The position numbers were made by a program, and so were the translations under genes. Shown piece after piece: positions 19,401-28,148 of a DNA stretch of 64,000 nucleotides (its first letter is position 1; each line of letters starts with the position of its first letter). The notes beneath the pieces are model-generated. The model saw only the letters and a list, made by a program, of their open reading frames with translations, was not told the origin of the DNA and did not search any database. Source of the stretch: Candidatus Nitrospira nitrosa (lineage in GTDB: Bacteria; Nitrospirota; Nitrospiria; Nitrospirales; Nitrospiraceae); contig NZ_CZQA01000009.1 in assembly GCF_001458735.1 (NCBI RefSeq), forward strand, positions 372,001 to 436,000, read 5' to 3'.

Positions 19401-21032
19401 CTGCCCGGGGAACAGAAATATCACCGGCCTCGGTTCGCCGGCACGACTACTCGCTTTCACGAAATCCTGCCGACTCAACGCTCGGGCCGCAGCTTCGACA
19501 GTGTCGGCCACGACCCATCGCCGATGGAGAAATGCCTTTCGGCCGGTCTGCAAGGTATAGGCGACGTCTGCCAGCTCAGTCGCGGTGCATTGCTGAAGAT
19601 GTGCCGCCAGTCTAACCGACATCTCATTCAACGCCGCTTCGGATTTAGCGGATAGCACGATCAGTCGCCGACGGTGATCGAACCGGTGATTGTCGTGCTC
19701 GGAGACAGGCGCTTCTTCCATGACCACATGGGCATTGGTGCCGCCGAGGCCGAACGAGCTGACACCGGCCCGACGAGGAGAGTCGTGCGAACTCCAGTCG
19801 GTCAGTTTCGTATTGACGTAAAACGGCGTCTCGGCAAAATCGATTTCCGGGTTCGGGGATGAGAAGTGCAGGCTGGGAGGAATTTGCTTGTGTGTGAGCG
19901 CGAGAGTCGTCTTGATCAGCCCTGCGATCCCTGCCGCCGCATCGAGGTGGCCGATGTTGGTCTTCACTGATCCGATGGCACAAAACCCTTTTTTGTCGGT
20001 CCCGTTACGAAATGCGTGTGTAAGAGCCGCCACTTCTATCGGATCACCCATGGGCGTCCCTGTTCCGTGAGCCTCGACGTAACATATCGACTCTGGCTCG
20101 ATCCTGGACGCCACATGTGCCGCCCTGATCACCTTGGACTGTCCTTCAACGCGCGGCGCCGTGTACCCGACCTTTTGCGCACCGTCGTTATTGATCGCGG
20201 TGCCCTTAATGAGCGCTAAAATATGGTCGCCGTCGGCCTCCGCATCCTCGAATCGTTTCAACAACACGATACCAATACCGCTTCCGCCGACTGTTCCTCT
20301 CGCGTCCGCATCAAAGGCCCGGCAGTGACCGTCCGGGGAGGCAATGCCGCTCTTCTGATAGAGATAGCCGACTTTTTGTGGCACGTTGATGGACACTCCT
20401 CCGGCTAATGCCATGTCGCATTCGCCTGCGAGCAGGCCCTGACAAGCCAAGTGAACGGCGACCAGGGATGTGGAACAGGCGGTTTGCACCGCGATGCTCG
20501 GCCCTTCGAGGTTCAACTTGTAAGACACGCGAGTGGGGAGCGAATCTTTCTCCACGCCGAGAATACCCGCCATATCGGAAGCCGACTGCAACAGCACGCC
20601 CTGAGGGAAAAGATTGAACAGATAGCCGCTCGTGCTTGATCCCGCATAGACGCCGATCGATCCGCCAAACCGTTCCGGATCGTATCCCGCATGTTCGAAT
20701 GTCTCCCATGCACATTCGAGAAACAGCCGATGTTGCGGATCCATGAGCTCGGCTTCCTTGGGTGTGACGCCGAAGAAATCGGCATCGAACAGATCAATCC
20801 CGTCGATGATGCCTCGCATGCGGACATAGTTGGAATCATGGCGCAGTCGTTCATGGACCCCAGCTGATTGCAGATCTTCCTCGCCGAGTCTCGTAATGGA
20901 TTCCACTCCATCACGTAGGTTCCTCCAGAACGTCGCGCTGTCATGGGCTCCTGGAAAACGGCATGCCAATCCGATGACCGCCAGGTCCAATCCATCGTGA
21001 TCGCTGATCTGATGTCCGCCGCTCCGATTCAT
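16437..21032 (-). CDS. Type I polyketide synthase module KS-AT-KR-ACP
   Basis: The 1531-residue protein has KS at about 15-440 (active site TACSTS, then EAHGTGTPMGD and TNIGHLDAA), AT at about 555-850 (FPGQGAQ, GHSVGEY, and HAFH, which points to malonyl-CoA), KR at about 1130-1310 (GGLGGVG cofactor loop, catalytic Ser in CSS and Tyr in YCAANA) and a C-terminal ACP (LGGESLAAL). The KR has no LDD motif, so it is probably not a B-type. No dehydratase or enoylreductase is seen, so one malonate-derived unit with a beta-hydroxyl is expected. The start at 21032 is 1 bp after the stop of the FAAL gene, with AGGA upstream. From gene order it should extend the first aminoacyl unit before the Dab module. 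Confidence 0.93.
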   Translation of the reverse strand: MNRSGGHQISDHDGLDLAVIGLACRFPGAHDSATFWRNLRDGVESITRLGEEDLQSAGVHERLRHDSNYVRMRGIIDGIDLFDADFFGVTPKEAELMDPQHRLFLECAWETFEHAGYDPERFGGSIGVYAGSSTSGYLFNLFPQGVLLQSASDMAGILGVEKDSLPTRVSYKLNLEGPSIAVQTACSTSLVAVHLACQGLLAGECDMALAGGVSINVPQKVGYLYQKSGIASPDGHCRAFDADARGTVGGSGIGIVLLKRFEDAEADGDHILALIKGTAINNDGAQKVGYTAPRVEGQSKVIRAAHVASRIEPESICYVEAHGTGTPMGDPIEVAALTHAFRNGTDKKGFCAIGSVKTNIGHLDAAAGIAGLIKTTLALTHKQIPPSLHFSSPNPEIDFAETPFYVNTKLTDWSSHDSPRRAGVSSFGLGGTNAHVVMEEAPVSEHDNHRFDHRRRLIVLSAKSEAALNEMSVRLAAHLQQCTATELADVAYTLQTGRKAFLHRRWVVADTVEAAARALSRQDFVKASSRAGEPRPVIFLFPGQGAQYRTMGRDLYAQEPVFREQVDRCADALAPHMGLDIKPILFDESPADPDRLNRTAFTQPALFVMEYALAKLWMSLNVHPSGMIGHSVGEYVAACLSGVFSLEDALRLVAVRGRLMQSTASGSMLAVSISEADATALLDAGVDLAAVNAPNQCVLSGAQPTITNLQETLAKKGIESVRLQVSHAFHSRVMDPILESFSAQVAGVARHTPTIPWISNLTGDWIVPAQAMDPSYWTNHLRRTVRFADGIETLCRNPERILLETGPGQTLRTLAQRQIDRRPVMALASLSKPANGLSATSEHSNFLEAVGYLWATGTAIDWAALYRGERPRRLPLPTYPFERRRFWVGPIKQAGEPDQITGLTKKPNISDWFYEPSWRRSTTVSQAEAAQEGTWLVFVGERDEGAGIVRKLESEGRPVVTVSAGERYERLTKSTYSIRPAVREDYHKLIQDLREQDLRPNRVMHCWNLQSIHGSLSLETFRHAQDRGFHSLLFLSQALGSRISMDPTDICILTSGLHDVTGEETLRPEPAPVVGVCRVIPQEYTNLTCRVVDLEAPKNEQNLLSPSVIDRLLAENTVRKDEPVIAYRGMHRWVQTFQPVKLEHPKGQAALLRTHGVYLITGGLGGVGLQLAEYLVRTVKARLVLIGRSKPTEEQTLRLKTLEELGGEILTVQADVADERHMRFALAQTLERYHALHGVIHAAGIAGGGLIDLKTMEAVETEFAPKVVGAFVLDQVLRNVSLDFICFCSSLNALNGGVGQSGYCAANATLDALAHAFSKRGSHVISINFDRWNQVGMAVQAEARLKALQIEDSAFDGMSASQAQDAFGRILHGWTSPQVIVSVRDCISIVEQSAKTGLPQVVGLTNGQDADNESIRGKAELMGDATIEEKVTLVWKQILGVDHVGLHDDFFRLGGESLAALQILNRVQEVVGMEVSLKKFFEGPTVAGLSEQIQRQKEGGITTVPDIVPLPRKTRSQMSSLRSDDLGRSQP

Positions 21033-21033
21033 C

Positions 21034-24000
21034 TTAGGTCCTATCCGTCGTCGTCTGACGTTGCTCTCGCTGCCGCTGCAGGCGTCGTAGGCCTGCCAGG
21101 CGCCGAGCCTTGGTCTGTTGCATCCCTTCAGCTTGAGCACACTCCCCATCCGCTTCCTTCGACGTTCGGTCATCGTTGAGATACGCGGCAAGATCCTGTA
21201 CCGTCGGATATTGGAACAGATCCACCATGGTCAATGGTCGTGTGCCGATGGCACGCACTTGCGCCAGCACTTTGGTGAGAAGAAGGGAATGCCCTCCCAG
21301 ATCGAAGAAATTGTCCTGTCGGCCCACTGACTCCACTCCAAGGACCGCCTTCCAAATCTCCGCGATGGTCCGCTCAATATCGGTCTGCAGGAGTGCCGAC
21401 GGTGGCTCCGCTTTCTGAATCCGTCCCGCATGGGCTCTGAGGGCTTGGCGATCCACCTTCCCGCGCGGCGTCAGCGGCACGGCATCGAGAAAGATCCATT
21501 CGGCTGGAATCATGTATCCGGGAAGCCGTTCGGCGAGAAACGCTCGCAGATCTTGCCCCGTCGTGACGGTTTCACCTCGAGGCACGACATACCCGACCAA
21601 TCTCGGCTCTTTCGCCCGGACACCCGCAGCCGAGCCCGAAACCTCCTGTAGGACGAGCGCATCTTTGACATCGGGATGTTGCTTGACCGAACACTCAATG
21701 TCGGCTGGTTCGACACGAAAACCCCGCACTTTGATCTGAGCATCGTATCGACCGAGAAATTCCACATTGCCATCAGCGCGCCGCCTAGCTCTATCACCCG
21801 TTCGATACAATCGTCGGCCAGGTTCACGGCTGAAGCAGTGCGGAACAAACTTCTCAGCCGTCCGATCCGTCTGGCGAGAGTATCCTCTCGCCAGACCGAC
21901 TCCGCCGATGTACAGTTCGCCCGCCACGCCGATGGGCACCGGCCGGCACGCCGAGTCGAGAACATACAATTCGACATTGGCGATAGGCCGTCCGATCGGC
22001 ACCGTGGATGCGGAGGTCCAATCCTCCGGCCGCTCAGGCATGAAAAAGCTCGCCGTGATGGTCGCTTCGGTCGGGCCATACGAATTGCACCAGGCGATGC
22101 GCTCACCGGCAAGTCGTTGCCACCGGGTCAAACTCTCCGGTAACGCCTTCTCACTTCCTACGATCACCAAACGGAGCGACTTCGGGAGAACCGTTCCGTC
22201 CTGTTCACAGGCTTCAATCCATTCAGCCCAGTAAGGAGTCGGTAAATTCAGCACCGAGAGACCGTGGTCATCGATAAACCGCCGCAAATCGGAAAACTCC
22301 GGCACCGGCTCGTTCGGACGCAACACCACCGATGCACCCGCCGACCACGTGGGAAAGTACTCCTCGGCCGCGACATCGAAACTGATCGATGCAAATTGCA
22401 GCACACGGTCGGTGGGCTGAAGCCCATAGTGCTTCGCCATAGCCGTGCTGTGATTGACGAGCGCGCGATGCGAAATCTCTATTCCCTTCGGTTGGCCGGT
22501 CGTCCCGGAGGTATACAACACGTACGCCACATTCTGAGGTGCCGTAGCCGGAGGCAAATCGTAATCGCGCAAGGACGCCAGCACCGGCCCTATCTCATCC
22601 AGCGAGATGACCGGAATCGCCACGTCGTGAAAGTGCGCGGCAAACCGCTTTTGGGTGAGCAGCAATCGCGCCCCGCTGTCCTCGATCATCACGCGTGATC
22701 GCTCATAAGGAACAGAAGGGTCCATCGGTACATAGGATGCCCCTGCTTTCAGCACGCCGAGCAGGGCCGTCCCCATCTCCAAGGAACGCTCCAGACACAG
22801 TGCGACGCGGCTTTCCGTCTCAACGCCCTGCCGCTTGAGATACCGGGCTAACTGGTTGGCTTGTGCATTGAGTGACCGATAGTTATACGACACACCGTTC
22901 CACACCATCGCGACGGCATCCGGTGTGAGCGTTGTCTGTTGTTCGAACAGCTGATGGAGACACAGTTCCTGCGGATAGTCCGCCGCTGTCGCATTGCAGC
23001 TCTGAAGCAGATACCTTCGTTCATCTTCGCCGAGCATGCCGAGTTCGCTCACACGGTCGTCAGGACTCAGCACGATCTGTCTGAGCAATGCCTGAAAATG
23101 TCCGGCCATGCGTGCGATGGTTTCACCGCTGAACAGATCCGTGCTGTACTCAAACACCGCTTCTAACCGGCCGTCTTTCATCGCCGTCAGTTCAAGCGTG
23201 AGATCGAACAGGGAGGTTCGGGTGCTCGTCTTCATCCGGCACACATCCAGACCATCCAGCCGGCAGAGCTCGGGTTGCTCTTCTTCCAAGGTCATCATCA
23301 CCTGATACAGCGGCGTATGGCTGAGACTGCGCGGGACATGAAGTGCATCCACCAATCGTTCAAACGGAAGGTCTTGGTTGGCCTGCGCCTCAAGCACGGT
23401 CTTGCGCACCTGTGTCAGCAACTCGAGAAAAGAGGGATCACCCGTCAGATCCACGCGCAATGCGACCGTGTTGACGAAACAACCAATGAGGGAATCGCAT
23501 TCCGGCTGAGAGCGGTTGGCCACCGGCGTACCGACGCAGAACTCCGACTGTCCGCTGTAGCGGGCCAACAATACGTCGAATGAAGCCAGCATCGTCATGA
23601 ATAATGACGCCTGGTGCCTGCACCCAATCTCGTGAAGCCGTCTCCCGATGTCTTCAGGGATAGACCAGCCATACCGATCTCCCTTCTGCCCCTGTACCGC
23701 GGGCCGGGGACGATCGCTCGGTAATTCAAGCACGTTTGGGACGGTCCCCAGCTGGCGTCGCCAGTATGTTTCTTGACGCTTCCATACTTCACTGTCCACA
23801 CATTGCCGCTGATACCGGATTAGGTCCCGGTACTGCCTTGGCAGTGGCGGGAGAAGAGCGTCCATCCCCTTCGTGAAGGCCTCATACAACCGCGTCAATT
23901 CGTGGCCGACAATTCTCATGGACCAGCCGTCAGCCACGATGTGATGGATCGTGAGCAGCAGAATCTGGTCCGTCTGAGTCAGACGAAGCAGTCGCACGCG

Positions 24001-26424
24001 AATCAACGGACCTGTCGTCAGATCAAACGCTTGGTGAGCTTCGTTCGACATCCACAGCGAGACGTGCTCCTCCTGAACTGCCCCGCACAAATTAGTCAGA
24101 TCTTCGACCGGGAGTGGAAGTTCATACTGTGGATCGATCACCTGAGCCGGATGATCGTGATCGACGACGAAACGCGCGCGAAGAATCTCATGGCGTCGCA
24201 CGATTTCCTTCAGAGCACGATGAAGCGCCGCCAAGTCGAGCACTCCTCTGATTCGCAAGGCAACCGGAATATTGTTGAATGAGCTGTCCGCAGACAGTTG
24301 ATCGAGAAACCAGAACCGCTGTTGAGAGAAGGACAGGGGCGTGATATCTCCGGGAGTAGTCGGGTCTAAAAGGTGACGCGTCGGCGTCGATTGAGATGTT
24401 GATCGGACTTGCGCTGCCAGACCCACGGGCGTAGGAGCGTCGAACAGCAATTCAAGAGGAAGATCGACGCCATACACGTCGTGCAGTTTGGCCAGCACCT
24501 GTGTCCCACGCAACGAATCTCCGCCAAGCTCAAAAAAATTGTCCTGAGGCCCCACGTGAGGACGGCCAAGCACCTGAGTCCAGATTTCAGCCACTCGTGC
24601 AACCGTCTCATCATCGACATCAGCAGCAGCAACATCGGCCTCTCTTTCCACTTGCCCATCATGCAACGTGGTGTGAACGGCCTCCAGTTCATGGGCTAAA
24701 AACTTCGCGCGGCAGAGGTGCCGCTGAACTTTCCCGCTTGAGGTCTTAGGTAGCGTGCCGGGCTTGATCAGGACGACGGCATACACCTGAACTTCATGAT
24801 GTTCCGTGACCGCTCGGCTGACTCCCGCGGCGACAGAGTCGAGAGCGACCGACGAATGACCGGCCACTTCCTGTACCACCACCAATCGTTCCTCATCATC
24901 GACCGGGATGGAGAACACCGCGCCGCAACCTGACCTGAGTGAAGAATGACTGTCCTGTACCGTCGCCTCGATATCGTGCGGATAATGGTTCCGGCCACGA
25001 ATGATGACCAGATCCTTCAATCGGCCGACAATGAACAGTTCGTCATCGTGAATCACTCCGAGGTCGCCGGTTCGGAGAAATGGACCTTCTCCGGTATCCC
25101 CGAGCGTGGCGGCGAATGTCTGTGCCGTGGGTTCCTCGCGATTCCAGTATCCCTGCGCCACACTGGCGCCCTTGACCCAAATCTCTCCGACTTGACCCTG
25201 GAGACAGCGCAAGCAGGTATCCGGATTGACGATGATCATTTGCTGATCAACGGCGGTGCGCCCACACCCGACCAGTCGAGTCGCGGAGCTGTCGACCCGG
25301 GAGGCCGCGATCACTTCGCCCTTCTCCAGCGCAGCCTTTTCAGCAAGCTTGAGAATGGGCGCCGCCCGATGCTCACCACCTGACACAAACAATGTTGCCT
25401 CAGCCAATCCGTAACAAGGATAAAAGGCTTCACGCCTGAACCCGCAGGAACCGAACATGTCCGCGAAGCGATCCAACGTTCCCGCGTGAATGGGTTCAGC
25501 TCCGTTGAACGCTACCGACCAGGAGCTGAGATCCAATTGTTCTCGTTCCTCCACGGAAATCTGACGGACACAGAGGTCATAGGCGAAATTCGGTGCCCCG
25601 CTGGTGGTTGCGCGATACCGTGAGATCGCAGACAGCCATCGAAACGGCTTCTGCATGAAATGCACGGGCGACATCAACACGCAGGGCCGACCGAGATAGA
25701 GCGGCTGCAGGACGTTCCCGATCAGTCCCATATCGTGATAGAGGGGCAGCCACCCGAGGACGGTCGTGTGCTCGCCGTGACCGAACGCCTCTTGAATCAT
25801 CCGCTGGTTATGCAACAGATTCTCATGACTCACCATGACGCCCTTCGGGGTACCGGTCGACCCCGATGTGTATTGAAGAAACGCGAGCGTCTCCCCGGCC
25901 ACGGACGGCGTCCGCCAGATAGTTTCGATCCCTTCAGCCGGAACGTCGGTTTCAAGCCACTGCACGTCCCCGAACTCTGCCATTCCGGAATCCTGCCGAC
26001 TCAGCCGCTCAACGCCGGCATGAACCTTCGCCGTTGCCAGCGCTAAGCTCGCTCCTGAGTCGGTGAGTACCGCCCGCAATCGTCCCAGCATTCGTTTTCG
26101 TTGCGGTGGATAGGCTGGTACGGCGACGACGCCCGCATAGAGGCAGCCGAAGAATGCGGCAATGTAGTCAAGCCCTGGTGGATAGAGAAGAATGGCCCGC
26201 TCACCTTGTGCGCACAATGATTGAAGCCGAGCCGCAATGGCCCGCGCGCGATGATCCAATTCACCGTACGTCAGCTCGCCGGCCTCCGTCTCACCGTCAG
26301 TTAAAAAGATGAACGCGGGTTGCTCCGCGAGATCGTCGGCTCTCCTACGAAGAAGCTCGACGAGTGTCGTGACGCCTGTACGCTCTTCGGATACCAATGC
26401 AATCCCCCTCTGCGCTTCAGACAC
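21034..26424 (-). CDS. Starter synthetase: fatty acyl-AMP ligase - ACP - C - A - PCP
   Basis: The product has 1796 residues. Roughly: FAAL 15-590 (YTSGSTGTPKGVMVSHENL and GWLPLYHDMGLIG, both typical of FAALs rather than CoA ligases), ACP 615-690 (FELGGDSLRGTQ), C 705-1140 (HHIVADGWS), A 1165-1670 (YTSGTTGQPKG), PCP 1700-1770 (FDLGGHSLLL). The FAAL loads a fatty acid directly on the ACP and the C domain condenses it with the first amino acid, so the product starts as a lipopeptide. The A pocket reads by eye D-V-E-N-V-V-S-I-T-K, which I cannot assign. The start is a GTG with no clear ribosome site; no better internal start lies nearby. It is the first gene of the biosynthetic operon. Confidence 0.92.
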   Translation of the reverse strand: MSEAQRGIALVSEERTGVTTLVELLRRRADDLAEQPAFIFLTDGETEAGELTYGELDHRARAIAARLQSLCAQGERAILLYPPGLDYIAAFFGCLYAGVVAVPAYPPQRKRMLGRLRAVLTDSGASLALATAKVHAGVERLSRQDSGMAEFGDVQWLETDVPAEGIETIWRTPSVAGETLAFLQYTSGSTGTPKGVMVSHENLLHNQRMIQEAFGHGEHTTVLGWLPLYHDMGLIGNVLQPLYLGRPCVLMSPVHFMQKPFRWLSAISRYRATTSGAPNFAYDLCVRQISVEEREQLDLSSWSVAFNGAEPIHAGTLDRFADMFGSCGFRREAFYPCYGLAEATLFVSGGEHRAAPILKLAEKAALEKGEVIAASRVDSSATRLVGCGRTAVDQQMIIVNPDTCLRCLQGQVGEIWVKGASVAQGYWNREEPTAQTFAATLGDTGEGPFLRTGDLGVIHDDELFIVGRLKDLVIIRGRNHYPHDIEATVQDSHSSLRSGCGAVFSIPVDDEERLVVVQEVAGHSSVALDSVAAGVSRAVTEHHEVQVYAVVLIKPGTLPKTSSGKVQRHLCRAKFLAHELEAVHTTLHDGQVEREADVAAADVDDETVARVAEIWTQVLGRPHVGPQDNFFELGGDSLRGTQVLAKLHDVYGVDLPLELLFDAPTPVGLAAQVRSTSQSTPTRHLLDPTTPGDITPLSFSQQRFWFLDQLSADSSFNNIPVALRIRGVLDLAALHRALKEIVRRHEILRARFVVDHDHPAQVIDPQYELPLPVEDLTNLCGAVQEEHVSLWMSNEAHQAFDLTTGPLIRVRLLRLTQTDQILLLTIHHIVADGWSMRIVGHELTRLYEAFTKGMDALLPPLPRQYRDLIRYQRQCVDSEVWKRQETYWRRQLGTVPNVLELPSDRPRPAVQGQKGDRYGWSIPEDIGRRLHEIGCRHQASLFMTMLASFDVLLARYSGQSEFCVGTPVANRSQPECDSLIGCFVNTVALRVDLTGDPSFLELLTQVRKTVLEAQANQDLPFERLVDALHVPRSLSHTPLYQVMMTLEEEQPELCRLDGLDVCRMKTSTRTSLFDLTLELTAMKDGRLEAVFEYSTDLFSGETIARMAGHFQALLRQIVLSPDDRVSELGMLGEDERRYLLQSCNATAADYPQELCLHQLFEQQTTLTPDAVAMVWNGVSYNYRSLNAQANQLARYLKRQGVETESRVALCLERSLEMGTALLGVLKAGASYVPMDPSVPYERSRVMIEDSGARLLLTQKRFAAHFHDVAIPVISLDEIGPVLASLRDYDLPPATAPQNVAYVLYTSGTTGQPKGIEISHRALVNHSTAMAKHYGLQPTDRVLQFASISFDVAAEEYFPTWSAGASVVLRPNEPVPEFSDLRRFIDDHGLSVLNLPTPYWAEWIEACEQDGTVLPKSLRLVIVGSEKALPESLTRWQRLAGERIAWCNSYGPTEATITASFFMPERPEDWTSASTVPIGRPIANVELYVLDSACRPVPIGVAGELYIGGVGLARGYSRQTDRTAEKFVPHCFSREPGRRLYRTGDRARRRADGNVEFLGRYDAQIKVRGFRVEPADIECSVKQHPDVKDALVLQEVSGSAAGVRAKEPRLVGYVVPRGETVTTGQDLRAFLAERLPGYMIPAEWIFLDAVPLTPRGKVDRQALRAHAGRIQKAEPPSALLQTDIERTIAEIWKAVLGVESVGRQDNFFDLGGHSLLLTKVLAQVRAIGTRPLTMVDLFQYPTVQDLAAYLNDDRTSKEADGECAQAEGMQQTKARRLAGLRRLQRQREQRQTTTDRT

Positions 26425-26598
26425 ACCAAGAGCGCGGGATGTCGGTTATGCTTTCATCCCGAACCACAGTGAACCTCTGTAGGGTTTCGCTCGTGTTCTC
26501 AGTCGGTGAGCTCGATGGCCATCTGCATTGAAGGGAACAGCTAGCGCGGTTTGGCAACCGCGCCCCTTCTCTGATGACTGAGTCGTTGTGTACTACTT

Positions 26599-26626
26599 AG
26601 ACGGAATGCGAAATTATTTCCTCACC
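26599..26626 (-). promoter_or_regulatory. Putative FecI-type ECF promoter of the biosynthetic operon
   Basis: On the minus strand this reads GGTGAGG, 16 bases, CGTCT. The same arrangement lies upstream of the receptor, exbB and RND-pump genes in this window. The predicted start of transcription is near 26590, leaving a leader of about 165 bases before the FAAL gene. A perfect inverted repeat GAAAT-t-ATTTC (26610-26620) lies within the spacer and could be an operator. I see no gene in the rest of the 26425-26771 gap. Confidence 0.6.
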
Positions 26627-26771
26627 CCAGCTCCAAGATAGTCCTGGGCTGACAATTCCCAAGATTTCTACGAACAGATTGAGTCCCGCAATCCGAGAGA
26701 CGCGCATGTCCTCGATTCTCACTAGAGAGGAGGCCTGCTGGAGAAACGCTGCTGCGCCCACACAACTTGGG

Positions 26772-27617
26772 TTAGTTCTGGTCGGACAACACCAAGCACT
26801 TTGTTTCTTTAACCAGATCGGCGAGTGCGCTGGCCTGCGCGGCCAGTTCGTCTCGTCCCATTTCCATTCCTGGGTTGAGTATGTAGCGTATCCTCTCGGA
26901 TAGCCCTTGCGGTCTTAAGGAAAGCTTGTCCATCGCCAAGGCGAGCTGCTTCTCACCGGGAAAGTATTCTCGATTCAGAGCGAACAGCACTTGGATGAGT
27001 GCCTGTAGTGTATGCTGGACAATGGCAGAAGTGTAGATCAGATCCGCCCGTTCGATTGCACTCTGGCAATGGGGATTGCCCATCCAGAACTCAGCCCAGC
27101 GCATGAACCGATCCAGCAATGATCGACGCAAGGCTTCGGGATAGGAACTCACCTGTTTCTTCCACTGGGCTAGAATTCCTTGGGGGTCGACCACAATCTG
27201 CATCGAGCGAATATCCGCCAGCACCGCATGGTCGAAAAATCCCATGACCGCCCAGGGTGAATACTGTCGCGTGATCTCTCCCTTGAATGAGGCCTGCAGC
27301 TTCTCTTCCACGGAGGCTTCCTTGCGATGCCAGCATTCCACGCGAACGCCTTCAAGCTCAAAATCTGTTCCTCCCTCAAGAAACGGGTCATCACAACCCC
27401 ATGAGGTCACGTTGCAGACATTCGGCAGCATGGTTGAGACCACAGTTTCTCGGTCTGCGCGTGGGATGACGGTCATCGAAAAGAGATAGACATCGAGATC
27501 AGACCACTGATCCGCTGATCCCTTGGTTCGCGATCCTCCGATGGCGATACTGACTTGCCCGTCGCACAACTTGTGCAACATGGGGAGCATCGCTGTCACG
27601 AGCAGGTCCGTGGTCAT
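26772..27617 (-). CDS. Nucleotidyltransferase-fold protein (DUF4037-like)
   Basis: The 281-residue protein carries the nucleotidyltransferase signature near the N terminus, GGSRTKGSADQWSDLDVYLF, with the metal-binding Asp pair in DLD. The rest is helical and resembles proteins annotated as DUF4037 or kanamycin nucleotidyltransferase-like. The substrate is unknown. The start at 27617 overlaps the stop of the acetyltransferase gene as ATGA, with GAGGAAG upstream; the frame is open 22 codons further but those lie inside that gene. The two enzymes therefore form a pair. Drug modification is possible but the sequence does not show it. Confidence 0.75.
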   Translation of the reverse strand: MTTDLLVTAMLPMLHKLCDGQVSIAIGGSRTKGSADQWSDLDVYLFSMTVIPRADRETVVSTMLPNVCNVTSWGCDDPFLEGGTDFELEGVRVECWHRKEASVEEKLQASFKGEITRQYSPWAVMGFFDHAVLADIRSMQIVVDPQGILAQWKKQVSSYPEALRRSLLDRFMRWAEFWMGNPHCQSAIERADLIYTSAIVQHTLQALIQVLFALNREYFPGEKQLALAMDKLSLRPQGLSERIRYILNPGMEMGRDELAAQASALADLVKETKCLVLSDQN

Positions 27618-28075
27618 ACGACAGACTTCCTCATAATCACGACTGCTCGGTTGCGATAGAGACACGACTCTACTGTTTGCCAACCATGCTTGGCATAGAG
27701 GGCTTGGCTGCTGTCGGTAAAGAGGAAGAGCGAATCAATGCCCACACGCTTGGCCTCTCTTACGGCAGCTTCTATCAATGCCGATCCGATACCACATCGC
27801 CGGTGGTCCGGTGCCACGTAGAGGCTTGCCAGCGAGGGCGACAAGTCAGGCCTCGTCTCCATGTCGCAAGGAATCAGGCTGACGGTGCCAATAGCGGCCC
27901 CAGCCTCCATCGCCACCAACGTCAGCGGCAGTTGATCACAATGGAGCCGTTCATGTAATCGGGCAACACCACCCTCGAAGGACGAACCGGGAAGAAATCG
28001 CCCCCATTCGTCGAATAACCAACGGGCAATGAGGGAAATCGCGTCCTTACAATCGACCAAATATCGGATGTCCAT
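27614..28075 (-). CDS. GNAT-family N-acetyltransferase
   Basis: The 153-residue product shows the acetyl-CoA binding motif LYVAPDHRRCGIGSALIEAA in the middle and YAKHGWQTVE near the end, both typical of GNAT enzymes. The acceptor substrate cannot be told. The gene overlaps the nucleotidyltransferase gene downstream by 4 bp and follows an unrecognised gene by 73 bp. No ribosome site of strength is seen at the start. A role in modifying the peptide product is conceivable but unsupported. Confidence 0.85.
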   Translation of the reverse strand: MDIRYLVDCKDAISLIARWLFDEWGRFLPGSSFEGGVARLHERLHCDQLPLTLVAMEAGAAIGTVSLIPCDMETRPDLSPSLASLYVAPDHRRCGIGSALIEAAVREAKRVGIDSLFLFTDSSQALYAKHGWQTVESCLYRNRAVVIMRKSVV

Positions 28076-28148
28076 AATCGGGCCGGGATCGCATAACGCT
28101 TTGACGGACCATTTTGCATCAATGTCGAGGAGCGCAGTGGCACTTCAT

